This document shows positions 1-7,300 of a stretch of 9,319 nt of DNA, one piece after another. Source of the stretch: Actinomycetota bacterium (GTDB lineage: Bacteria; Actinomycetota; Actinomycetes; Actinomycetales; Cellulomonadaceae); assembly GCA_018898235.1 (NCBI GenBank), contig JAHIJU010000455.1, positions 1 through 9,319 on the forward strand, written 5' to 3'. How positions within the stretch are numbered: the first letter of the stretch is position 1; each line of letters starts with the position of its first letter. The notes under the pieces are model-generated. The model searched no databases. It was not told where the DNA came from and was given only the letters and a program-made list of their open reading frames with translations. Both the position numbers and the translations under genes were made by a program.

Positions 1-201
1 GCGGAGGACTTCTCCTACGTGCTCGAGCAGGTGCCGGGGGCGTTCTTCGGCCTGGGCGCCACACCCCCCGGTGCCGATCCGGCGACCGCGCCCTACAACC
101 ACTCGGCCCAGGCCCGGTACGCCGACTCCGCGCTGGCCGTCGGACCCGCCGTGCTCGCGGGCCTCGCACTCGACCGGCTCGCGCAGGAGCAGGCGGGCTG
201 A
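1..201 (+). CDS. M20-family metallopeptidase / amidohydrolase, C-terminal fragment
   Basis: The reading frame is open from the first base and ends at TGA 199-201, giving 66 residues of C-terminus; the start lies left of the window. The fragment opens with AEDFSYVLEQVPGAFFGLGA, the conserved Glu-Asp-Phe-Ser block followed by a VPG-x-FF-x-LG strand typical of M20 (M20D-like) amidohydrolases. About 13 residues later comes YNHSAQARYAD. In the family, the His of this His-Ser motif is the last metal ligand of the two-metal centre. The closing Ala/Leu-rich helix is also usual. Such enzymes hydrolyse N-acyl amino acids or amidated/peptide substrates in the cytosol. The substrate cannot be told from this fragment. 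The gene ends 121 bases before the first EAL-HDOD gene and shows no sign of functional linkage to it. Confidence 0.85.
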   Translation, partial: AEDFSYVLEQVPGAFFGLGATPPGADPATAPYNHSAQARYADSALAVGPAVLAGLALDRLAQEQAG

Positions 202-244
202 CCCATGCCCCCGGTGGGCGCGGACGAACGTCCTGGGCGAGCGC

Positions 245-272
245 TACAGAGCCGCAGGTGCTGAGCCGATGA
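245..272 (+). promoter_or_regulatory. Candidate sigma-28/WhiG-type promoter of first EAL-HDOD gene
   Basis: TACA (245-248), a 16-base spacer and GCCGATGA (265-272) resemble the flagellar/WhiG-family consensus TAAA-N15/16-GCCGATAA, with one mismatch in the -35 and one in the -10. The -10 ends 50 bases before the ATG at 323. This is pattern recognition only. In a genome this rich in G+C, GCCGAT is not rare, so the call rests mainly on position and on a similar element before the neighbouring paralogue. Confidence 0.35.
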
Positions 273-322
273 GTGGGTGACAGCCCGGCGCGGGCGACGG
301 GTCGGGGTCCGAGGAGGTCACC

Positions 323-1615
323 ATGGCGACCAGCGATCCCGCCGCGGTCCCGTGCCCCCGGGGTGCGGTCGGGGCGACGGTCGCGGTCGCCCTGCAGCGG
401 ATCGAGCACGCCTCGGGTCTGCCCCTCGGTCACGAGCTGCTGTTCCGGCCCACCGCGACCGCCGACGCCTCCGGTGCGGGCGGCGCCGGGTTCGACGACG
501 ACGCGGCCACCGCGGGCGTGCTGGCGGTGGTCACCAGCCACCTCGACCTGGCGGACATCGCGGGCGACGGTCTGCTGTTCGTCAACCTGCCGCGGTCGTT
601 CATCGTCGGCAGCCTGCCGCTGCCGCTGCCCCCGGGCCGGGTCGTCCTGGAGCTCCTCGAACGGGTCGACGTCGATGAGCAGGTGCGTGCCGGGCTGGTG
701 CAGCTGCGCGCCGACGGCTACCTGATCGCGCTCGACGACCTGGTCCTCGACGACCCGCGGCTGGTGCTCGCCGGGCTCGCCGACTTCCTCAAGGTCGACC
801 TGGCCGACGTCCCCGTCTCGGACCTGCCGACCCTGGGCGAGCAGCTGCGTGCGGCAGCGCCGCAGGCCCGACTGGTCGCCGAACGGATCGAGACCGAGGA
901 CGACCGGGCACGTGCGCTCGCCGCGGGCTTCACCCTGCTGCAGGGGTACCTGCTCTCCCGGCCCGCCGTGGTCAGCCGCGACATCCTGGCCCAGCACGCC
1001 CCGACGGCCGCCCGGCTGCTGAGCCGGATGGCGGACCCGTCGGCCTCGATGGCGGGTCTGGCCGAGGTGGCCGCCGCCGATCCGGGGATCACCGTGAGGG
1101 TGCTGCGTGCGGTCAACAACGTGAGCGGGGTCCGGCTGGCGGTGTCCAACCTGACCAGGGCCCTGGCCCTGCTGGGTCGCGAGCGCCTGCGGCAGCTGCT
1201 GGTGCTGGACCTGGTGGCCGGGTTCGGCCACCAGGACGACGAGATGCCGGTCCGTGCGGTGGCCCGCACCCGCGCCGCCCAGCTGCTGTGCCCGGCCAGG
1301 CCGGAGGCCGCGGCCACCGAGGCGCTCGTTCGGCTGTGTGCCCACCTCATGGGCGCCGAGCCGTCGGAGGTCGGCGCCTGGCTCGGCCTGCCGCCGCCGG
1401 AGCCCGCGGTCGCCGCGGCCTGCGATGCGCTGGACGCCTACCTGGAGGTGTCCGACAGGGAGGTGCCCCCGCCCGATCTGGGGCCCTACGCGGCACTGGA
1501 CGTCTCGATGGCCTGGTTCACCGGGATGGCGGAGGGCCGCGAGCTGCTCGAGCGGCTGTCCCCCGGACGGGTGGCCGGCGGCACGGCCCTGACCAGCGCC
1601 GTCGAGGGAAATTGA
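323..1615 (+). CDS. EAL-HDOD protein A (c-di-GMP phosphodiesterase-type, YuxH-like)
   Basis: This is a 430-residue cytosolic protein with no membrane segment or signal peptide. The ATG at 323 has a strong Shine-Dalgarno, GAGGAGGT, with 5 bases between GGAGG and ATG. An EAL domain spans about residues 20-215. Residues matching the EAL active site are E38 and R42 (in HELLFRP), N88 (FVNLPRS), E110 (VVLELLER), D138/D139 (IALDDL), K157 (LKVDL), E187 (VAERIET) and Q207 (LLQGYLLSRP). In canonical EAL enzymes these bind metal and c-di-GMP and support hydrolysis to pGpG. The loop after the Asp pair reads DDLVLDD instead of the usual DDFGTG, as in YuxH-type proteins, so activity is uncertain. An HDOD domain spans about 225-300 (AAADPGITVRVLRAVNN, then ALALLGRERLRQLLVL), followed by a helical tail. 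HDOD is an HD-like signalling/dimerisation domain without the metal-binding HD pair. The next gene is a paralogue in the same orientation. Confidence 0.93.
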   Translation: MATSDPAAVPCPRGAVGATVAVALQRIEHASGLPLGHELLFRPTATADASGAGGAGFDDDAATAGVLAVVTSHLDLADIAGDGLLFVNLPRSFIVGSLPLPLPPGRVVLELLERVDVDEQVRAGLVQLRADGYLIALDDLVLDDPRLVLAGLADFLKVDLADVPVSDLPTLGEQLRAAAPQARLVAERIETEDDRARALAAGFTLLQGYLLSRPAVVSRDILAQHAPTAARLLSRMADPSASMAGLAEVAAADPGITVRVLRAVNNVSGVRLAVSNLTRALALLGRERLRQLLVLDLVAGFGHQDDEMPVRAVARTRAAQLLCPARPEAAATEALVRLCAHLMGAEPSEVGAWLGLPPPEPAVAAACDALDAYLEVSDREVPPPDLGPYAALDVSMAWFTGMAEGRELLERLSPGRVAGGTALTSAVEGN

Positions 1616-1625
1616 CCCGGCTTGT

Positions 1626-1652
1626 TCAACTTCCGGCTCGAGACGTCGATCC
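1626..1652 (+). promoter_or_regulatory. Candidate sigma-28-type promoter of second EAL-HDOD gene
   Basis: In the 76-base gap between the two EAL-HDOD genes, TCAA (1626-1629) is separated by exactly 15 bases from GTCGATCC (1645-1652). This resembles the TAAA-N15-GCCGATAA layout of flagellar sigma promoters: 3 of 4 bases match in the -35 and 5 of 8 in the -10. The spacing and the position, with a leader of about 35-40 bases before the GTG at 1692, favour it. It could give the second gene its own transcript, although read-through from the first gene is equally possible. Confidence 0.38.
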
Positions 1653-1691
1653 CGTCGTAAGGACACGTGACACCGGGCGACGGGGGCATTG

Positions 1692-3044
1692 GTGAGGAAG
1701 CAGGCCGGGCACGGGGGACTCTCCCGGTTGCCCGACATCGGGATGACGGTGTGCGTCGCACGGCAGCGGATCGAGGACAGTGCCGGTGCACTCGTCGGGC
1801 ACGAGGCGCTGTTCCGTCCCAGTCGTTCCGCGGACGGCTCCGGCGTCGGCACCGCCGGGTTCGATGACGACCTGGCCACGGCGACGGTGATCTCGGCCGT
1901 GACGACCGAGTTCGGCCTCGACGAGATCGGCGGGTCCGATCTGCTGTTCGTCAACCTGCCCCGGTCCTTCGTCGTCGGCGAGCTGCCCGTCTCCCTCACC
2001 CCCGGCAAGGTGGTGCTCGAGCTGCTGGAACGGGTGCAGGTCGACGACGAGGTGCGCACGGGCCTCGAACGCCTGGTGGGTCGGGGCTTCGTCATCGCGC
2101 TCGACGACGTGGTGCCGGACGACCCACGGCTGGCGCTCCTCGACCTGTGCGGCTACGTGAAGATCGACCTGTCGACGGTCGCCGGTCCCGACCTGGTGTC
2201 CCTGGTCGCTCAGGTGCGGTCGTCGGCCCCGGGTGTGCTGCTGGTGGCCGAGCACATCGAGACGGTCACCGACCGGGAGCAGGCGACGACGCTCGGCTTC
2301 GACCTGCTCCAGGGCTACCTGCTGAGCAGGCCCGCCGTGCTGGCGCGCGAGTCCCTCGCCCATCACAACCCGACGGCCTCCCGGCTGCTGCACCGGCTCT
2401 CGGTCCCCAGCTCCTCGACCCGGTCGCTGGCCCGGCTCGCCTCGGCGGATCCGGCCATCGCGGCCCGCCTGCTGCGGGCGGTGAACAACGTCACCGGGGT
2501 GCGGCTGCCGGTCGCGGACCTGGTGCGGGCCATCGCCCTGGTCGGACGCCAGCGCTTCCACTCGATCCTGGTGCTCGACATGGTCGCCGAGCTGGGCCAC
2601 GACGACGCCGAGCTGTCCCTGCTCGCGGTCGCCCGGTCCCGCGCCGCCCAGCTGCTGTGCCCGGACGAGCCGTTGCTGGCCGCGACCGCCGCCGTGGTGC
2701 GGCTGTGGGCGCAGCTGCTCGACGTCACCCCCGCGCAGGCCGATGAGCTGCTCGGCGTCCCACCCGCGTCGGCCCGGGTGCGCGCCATGTGCGATGCGCT
2801 CGACGCCTACCTGGACGCGGCGGACCGCGGGGTTCCGGTCACCCTCGGGAACGACTTCTCCCCGCTCGCGGTCTCCGTCGCCTGGCTCACCGGGCTGCGG
2901 GAGGGCCGCGAGCTCATGGGCCAGGTCGCGCCCCGGCCGCGGCGGAGCCCGGTCGCCGGTCGATGGTCGTTCGCTGCGGGCGCCCCCGCCCGCGGTTCGG
3001 CGGGCGCCCCATCGCACACCGGTCCCACCAGCCCGGTACCCTGA
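1692..3044 (+). CDS. EAL-HDOD protein B (c-di-GMP phosphodiesterase-type, tandem paralogue of A)
   Basis: This is a 450-residue cytosolic protein. GTG 1692 is chosen over TTG 1689 and ATG 1743 for two reasons. A GGGGG run at 1682-1686 lies 5 bases upstream. This start also places every EAL residue at exactly the same number as in protein A: E38-A39-L40 (HEALFRP), N88, E110, D138/D139 (IALDDV), K157 (VKIDL), E187 (AEHIET) and Q207 (LLQGYLLSRP). From residue 84 to 125 the two are identical at 32 of 42 positions without gaps, so they arose by tandem duplication. B has the textbook Glu-Ala-Leu triplet where A has Glu-Leu-Leu. The loop after the Asp pair is DDVVPDD, not DDFGTG. The HDOD domain follows (SADPAIAARLLRAVNN, then AIALVGRQRFHSILVLD). 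The last 40 or so residues form a Pro/Arg/Ala-rich tail longer than in A. The expected role is hydrolysis or sensing of c-di-GMP, coupled to an unknown partner through HDOD. Confidence 0.92.
   Translation: MRKQAGHGGLSRLPDIGMTVCVARQRIEDSAGALVGHEALFRPSRSADGSGVGTAGFDDDLATATVISAVTTEFGLDEIGGSDLLFVNLPRSFVVGELPVSLTPGKVVLELLERVQVDDEVRTGLERLVGRGFVIALDDVVPDDPRLALLDLCGYVKIDLSTVAGPDLVSLVAQVRSSAPGVLLVAEHIETVTDREQATTLGFDLLQGYLLSRPAVLARESLAHHNPTASRLLHRLSVPSSSTRSLARLASADPAIAARLLRAVNNVTGVRLPVADLVRAIALVGRQRFHSILVLDMVAELGHDDAELSLLAVARSRAAQLLCPDEPLLAATAAVVRLWAQLLDVTPAQADELLGVPPASARVRAMCDALDAYLDAADRGVPVTLGNDFSPLAVSVAWLTGLREGRELMGQVAPRPRRSPVAGRWSFAAGAPARGSAGAPSHTGPTSPVP
3037..3042 (+). promoter_or_regulatory. Candidate -10 element for the cold-shock gene
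   Basis: TACCCT fits the TAnnnT pattern of actinobacterial housekeeping -10 elements and lies 50 bases before the GTG of the cold-shock gene, overlapping the stop of the EAL-HDOD gene upstream. The bases about 17 upstream (GCACAC region) are a poor -35. A promoter is expected here because the cold-shock/DUF3027/ATPase set is functionally unlike the gene before it. The element itself is weak evidence. Confidence 0.3.
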
Positions 3045-3092
3045 CGACCAGCCGCGCCCATCCAGGGTGCGACCGACACACAGAGGTGCCAG

Positions 3093-3476
3093 GTGCCCAC
3101 CGGCAAGGTCAAGTGGTTCGACACCGAGCGTGGCTTCGGCTTCATCGCCGGCGACGACGGCGGCGAGGTCTTCCTGCACGCCTCCGCCCTGCCCGCGGGC
3201 GTCGAGGCCCCCAAGCCCGGGTCCCGCGTCGAGTTCGGCGTGGCCGACGGCAAGCGCGGCCCGCAGGCGCTGTCCGTCAAGGTGCTCGACCCGGTGCCAT
3301 CGGTCGCCAAGGCCCGGCGCCGCTCGGCCGACGAGATGGCGATCGTGGTCGAGGACCTGATCAAGCTGCTCGACAAGGTCGGCAACGACCTGCGCCGTGG
3401 CCGCTACCCGGAGAAGGCACGGGCCACCCAGTACGCCCAGCTGTTGCGGGCCGTCGCCGACGACTTCGAGGCCTGA
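3093..3476 (+). CDS. Cold-shock domain protein, long actinobacterial type
   Basis: This 127-residue protein starts at GTG 3093, with GAGG at 3083-3086 six bases upstream. Residues 1-65 form a cold-shock (OB-fold) domain: GKVKWFD near the N-terminus, the RNP1-like motif RGFGFI at 13-18 and the RNP2-like motif VFLHAS at 26-31. These aromatic surfaces bind single-stranded RNA and DNA, and the family acts as cytosolic RNA chaperones. Unlike 65-70-residue CspA-type proteins, it carries about 60 extra residues. A basic linker (KARRRSADEM) leads to a predicted helical segment containing VEDLIKLLDKVGNDLRRGRY. Cold-shock proteins of this long form are known in actinobacteria, commonly beside DUF3027 as here. 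The stop codon is one base before the GTG of the DUF3027 gene, so the two are almost certainly co-transcribed and probably translationally coupled. Confidence 0.95.
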   Translation: MPTGKVKWFDTERGFGFIAGDDGGEVFLHASALPAGVEAPKPGSRVEFGVADGKRGPQALSVKVLDPVPSVAKARRRSADEMAIVVEDLIKLLDKVGNDLRRGRYPEKARATQYAQLLRAVADDFEA

Positions 3477-3477
3477 C

Positions 3478-4302
3478 GTGGCGACCAAGGACGCAGTGCT
3501 CGAACGGGCCGTCGACCTGGCCCGGGATGCGGCGCTCGAGATCGCCGAGCACCCCGGCGACGTCGGCGAGCACCTCGGCGCGACGCTGGACGGCGAGCGC
3601 CTGGTCTCCCACCGCTTCGCCTGCCTGGCCCGCGGGTACCGCGGCTGGCAGTGGACCGTGACCCTCGCGCGGGTGCCGCGCGGCCGGGTCGCCACCCTGT
3701 GCGAGGCCGTGCTGCTGCCGGGCCCGGACTCGATCCTGGCCAAGGAGTGGCTGCCCTGGTCGCAGCGGCTGCAGCCCGGTGACATCGGACCGGGCGACGT
3801 GCTGCCGTTCCGGGCCGACGACCCGCGGCTGGAGCCGGGCTGGACGCCGTCGGGCGACGCCGAGCTGGACCTGGTCGCGATCGACGAGCTCGCGCTGGCC
3901 CGCGAGCGCATCCTGTCGCCAGCGGGCCGCGACGAGGCCGCCATGCGCTGGTACCGCGGGACGCAGGGGCCGACGTCGGCCGGCGCGCTCGCCGCGACCG
4001 CCGCCTGCTCGACCTGCGGGTTCCTGGTGCCGATGCAGGGTGCGCTCGGCCAGGTGTTCGGGGTGTGCGCCAACGAGTGGTCGCCCGAGGACGGCCGCGT
4101 GGTCAGTCTCGACCACGGCTGCGGCGCCCACTCGCAGACCGACGTCGAGCCGGAGGAGAGCCTGTGGCCCGCCCCCGACCCGATCATCGACGACCTGCGG
4201 CTCGAGCTGGTGGCACCTGCCCCGGCGGCCGGGCCTGAGGCCGCACCGGCCGAGGAGATCGTCGAGGTCCCCGACGCCGAGGCCGGGCAGCCGCAGGTGT
4301 GA
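3478..4302 (+). CDS. DUF3027 family protein
   Basis: This is a 274-residue actinobacterial protein of unknown function. The frame is open further upstream, but GTG 3478 (MATKDAVLERAVDLARDAAL) starts one base after the cold-shock stop, and an upstream start would overlap that gene heavily. The N-terminal half contains the conserved block HRFACLARGYRGWQWTVTLA (45-64) and the segment LAKEWLPWSQRLQPGDIGPG (87-106). The C-terminal part has a likely zinc site: C177 and C180 (CSTCGF), C197 (FGVCAN) and C215 (DHGCGAH, with H213 and H218 nearby). The last 40 or so residues are acidic and Pro/Ala-rich, so probably disordered. The stop overlaps the start of the next gene by 4 bases (GTGA). Co-transcription with an RNA chaperone and an Hsp90-like ATPase hints at a role in RNA or protein homeostasis, but this is inference. 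Confidence 0.9.
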   Translation: MATKDAVLERAVDLARDAALEIAEHPGDVGEHLGATLDGERLVSHRFACLARGYRGWQWTVTLARVPRGRVATLCEAVLLPGPDSILAKEWLPWSQRLQPGDIGPGDVLPFRADDPRLEPGWTPSGDAELDLVAIDELALARERILSPAGRDEAAMRWYRGTQGPTSAGALAATAACSTCGFLVPMQGALGQVFGVCANEWSPEDGRVVSLDHGCGAHSQTDVEPEESLWPAPDPIIDDLRLELVAPAPAAGPEAAPAEEIVEVPDAEAGQPQV

Positions 4303-7300
4303 GCACCGATCCCTTCGGCACGGCGGACCTGCGAGCCGCCGTCCTGGGGACCTGGCGCGCCTCACCTGCGCGCCTGCGTGAGGACGCCAACACCGAGGAG
4401 GACCACGCCCGCGGCTACTACCGCGACCGCGTGCTCGTCGACCTCGCCCAGAACGCGTCCGACGCCGCCGTCCGGGCCGGGGCGCCCGGCAGGCTGCTGC
4501 TGCGGCTGGAGCTCGACGAGGTCGGTCCGCTGCTGACGGTCGCCAACACCGGGCGGCCGCTGGACGGCGCCGGGGTCGCGGCACTGGCCTCCATGCGCGC
4601 CTCGGCCAAACGGGACGAGGCCGGGCTGGTCGGCCGGTTCGGCGTCGGCTTCGCCGCGATCCGGTCCGTCGCCGACGAGATCGAGGTCCGGTCCGCGACC
4701 GGTTCGGTCGGCTTCTCGCTGGCCGGGACCCGTGCGGCCCTGGCCGAGGCGCCGCCGGCCCTGGCCGAGGAGGCGGCCCGGCGCGGCGACTGGCTGCCGG
4801 TGCTCCGGCTGCCGTTCGTCTCCAGTGCACCGCCGCTGCCGGGGTACGACACGGCGGTGGTGGCCCGGTTGCGTGACCCGGAGGCGCTCGACCGCGTCCT
4901 CGCCCAGCTCGACGCGGTCGGCGACCCGGTGCTGCTGGCGCTGCCGGGGCTCGTCGAGATCGTGGTCGAGACACCCGACGGGCCGTCACGACGCATCGCT
5001 GATGCGGGCGCCCGGTGGTTCGTGCGGACCGAACGCGGTGAGCTCGACCCGGCGTTGACGGCCGACCGCCCGGTCGAGGAGCGCGACCGCACGGCCTGGC
5101 AGGTCACCTGGGCGCTGCCGCGTCCCGGGGCGGACCCGGACTGGGCGCGGGTCCTGCACGCCCCGACGCCCACCGACGACCCGTGCACCCTGCCTGCGCT
5201 GCTCATCGCGACCCTGCCGCTGGACCCGACGCGGCGGCGGGTGGCGCCCGGTCCGCTCGCCGACGCCGTCCTGGCGCGGGCCGCGCAGGTCTACGCCGCG
5301 CTCGCCGGGCAGCTCGCCGCGCAGGGGCAGGACGCGCTCGCCCTGGTGCCCACCGGGCTGCCTGCCGGTGAGCTCGACGGGCGGCTGACCGCGCTGGTGG
5401 TCGAGGCGCTGACCGCGACCGCGCTGCTCACCGGTCGCGACGGGCTGCTGCCGCCGGGGGAGGCCTTCGTGCTGGACGGCCCGGCGGGTGACGATCACGG
5501 GCTCGTGGACGCCTTGGCCGCCCGGGTGCCCGGCCTCGTACGACTGCCGGCGGGGCGGGTGGCCGCGGCCCATGTCCTGGGCGTCCCGGTGCGTCGGCTC
5601 GCCGACGTCGTCGACGAGCTGCCCGCCGTCCGCGACGGGGCGCGTGAGCTGTACGTGGCGTGCGAGTCGGTCAGCGGGGTCGAGGCCGAGGCGCTCGCCG
5701 ACCTCCCCGTGCCGTTGGCCGACGGTCGGGTGGTCCGGGGGGTGCGCGGCACGGTGCTCGTGGCGCCCGAGCTGCTGGGCCGCCTCGATGCCGCCACCGT
5801 GCGGGCGCTCGCCGAGTGGGGGGTGCGGGTGGTCGATCCGACGGCGGCGCACCCCGTGCTGGAGCGGCTCGGGGCCACCGTCGCCGACGCCGCCGGGCTG
5901 GTGCGGCATCCCGCCGTGCGGTCGGCGGTGCTCGACCGCCAGGAGGATCCGCAGGACGAGGTCGGGGAGGTCGCCGCGGCCGTGCTCGACCTGGTCGCGG
6001 CCGTGCTCGACGACGACCCGTCGCGGGCCCTGCCGCCCTGGCTGGGCCTGGTCGAGCTGCCGGCCGTCGACGGTGAGCCGACGCCCGCCCATGGGCTGGT
6101 GCTCGCCGGCTCGCCCGCCCATGAGCTGTTCGACGCGCGCGTGCTCGCGGCCGTGACCGGCAGTGTGGTCGAGCGGTACGGCGAACCGGTGCTGGTGGCG
6201 CTCGGCGTCCGGTCGGCCCCGGTCGTGGTCCGGGTGCCCGATGTGGTGGCGGACCCGGCGGCGGTCGACCTGGACTCCGACGGCGACGGCGCCCTCGTGG
6301 CCGCGACGCTGGACGGCTGGGGTGACTACCTGGTCGAGCTGGGTGAGCGGCTGGGGGTCGGCGCCTGGGTGGGTGACCTGGAGGCCGTCGCCGATCTGGA
6401 CGCCGTCGCGCCGGACGCCTGGCCGCAGCTGCTGGCGGCGCTCGGTGCGGACCGTGGGCTGCGGGCCGCGCTCGTGGACCCGGTGCGCGGTGAGCACGGG
6501 ACCCGGGCGCCCTCGTACACGACCTGGTGGCTGCGCACCCGGGCCGGGCTCGGCCTCGACCGGCCCTTCGCGGCCACCGACGGCCTGCTCGACGGGATCC
6601 TGCCGCCCGTGCCCGATCTGCTCGTCGGCGTCGACGAGCAGGTGCGGCGGGCGCTCGGTGGGGTCGGCTCGGCCGATGAGCTCGACCTGGGCGGCTGGGC
6701 GGACGTCCTCGACCCGTTGCGCGGTCAGGTGCTCGACCTGACGGCGGCCGTGCAGGTCTGGCGGGCACTGGCGAGGGCGGCGCGTACCGGGACGGCCGGT
6801 GGTGGGACGGCCCGTGGTGGAGCAGCCGGTGGTGGGCTGCCCACCGAGCTGCCCGGGCTGCTCGGCCCGGACGGTGCCCCGCGGACCCGTGCGCCGTTCG
6901 GCGCGGGTGAGGGGCGACGGGGCGATCTGGTCCGCGTGGTCGCGGCCGACGTCGTCGTCGTCCCCGACTCCCCGATGTGGCTGCAACGGGCCGATCTGGG
7001 ACCGATGCTGCCGTGCCCCGCCGCCGACGCCGCCGCCCTCGCCGGGCTGCTGGACCTGCCGCTCGCCTCCGAGCTGGCCGACGGCCGGATCGAGGGCGCC
7101 GGTCTGCGGCAGGCGGTGCCGGCCCAGCTCACCGACATCCGGCCCGCGGACCAGCCGGGTGGGTCGGCGCTCGACTGGGTCGAGCACGATGTGCTGCGGG
7201 TCGACGGGGCGCCGGTCGACTGGTGGGTGGACGCCGACGGGGTGCCGCACGCGGTGCACCTGGCCGGCCTGGCCTGTGCCCTGGCGCAGCGTGCGGGCCG

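Noticed and set aside
202..322. Short open frames between the amidohydrolase and EAL-HDOD A
   Set aside because: The frames here run into EAL-HDOD A out of frame and give Arg/Pro-rich translations. The 121 bases are better explained as a leader with a promoter and the ribosome site for 323.
2987..3006. Hairpin CGCCCGC-GGTTCG-GCGGGCG near the end of EAL-HDOD B as a terminator
   Set aside because: The 7-bp G+C stem lies inside the coding region about 36 bases before the stop and has no T-run after it. Such stems arise easily at this G+C content.
1626..4187. Very long open frame on the minus strand (853 codons) opposite the EAL-HDOD B, cold-shock and DUF3027 genes
   Set aside because: It is antisense to three well-recognised genes, has Arg/Gly/Gln/His-rich low-complexity composition and matches no family. 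Long antisense open frames are expected in DNA this rich in G+C.
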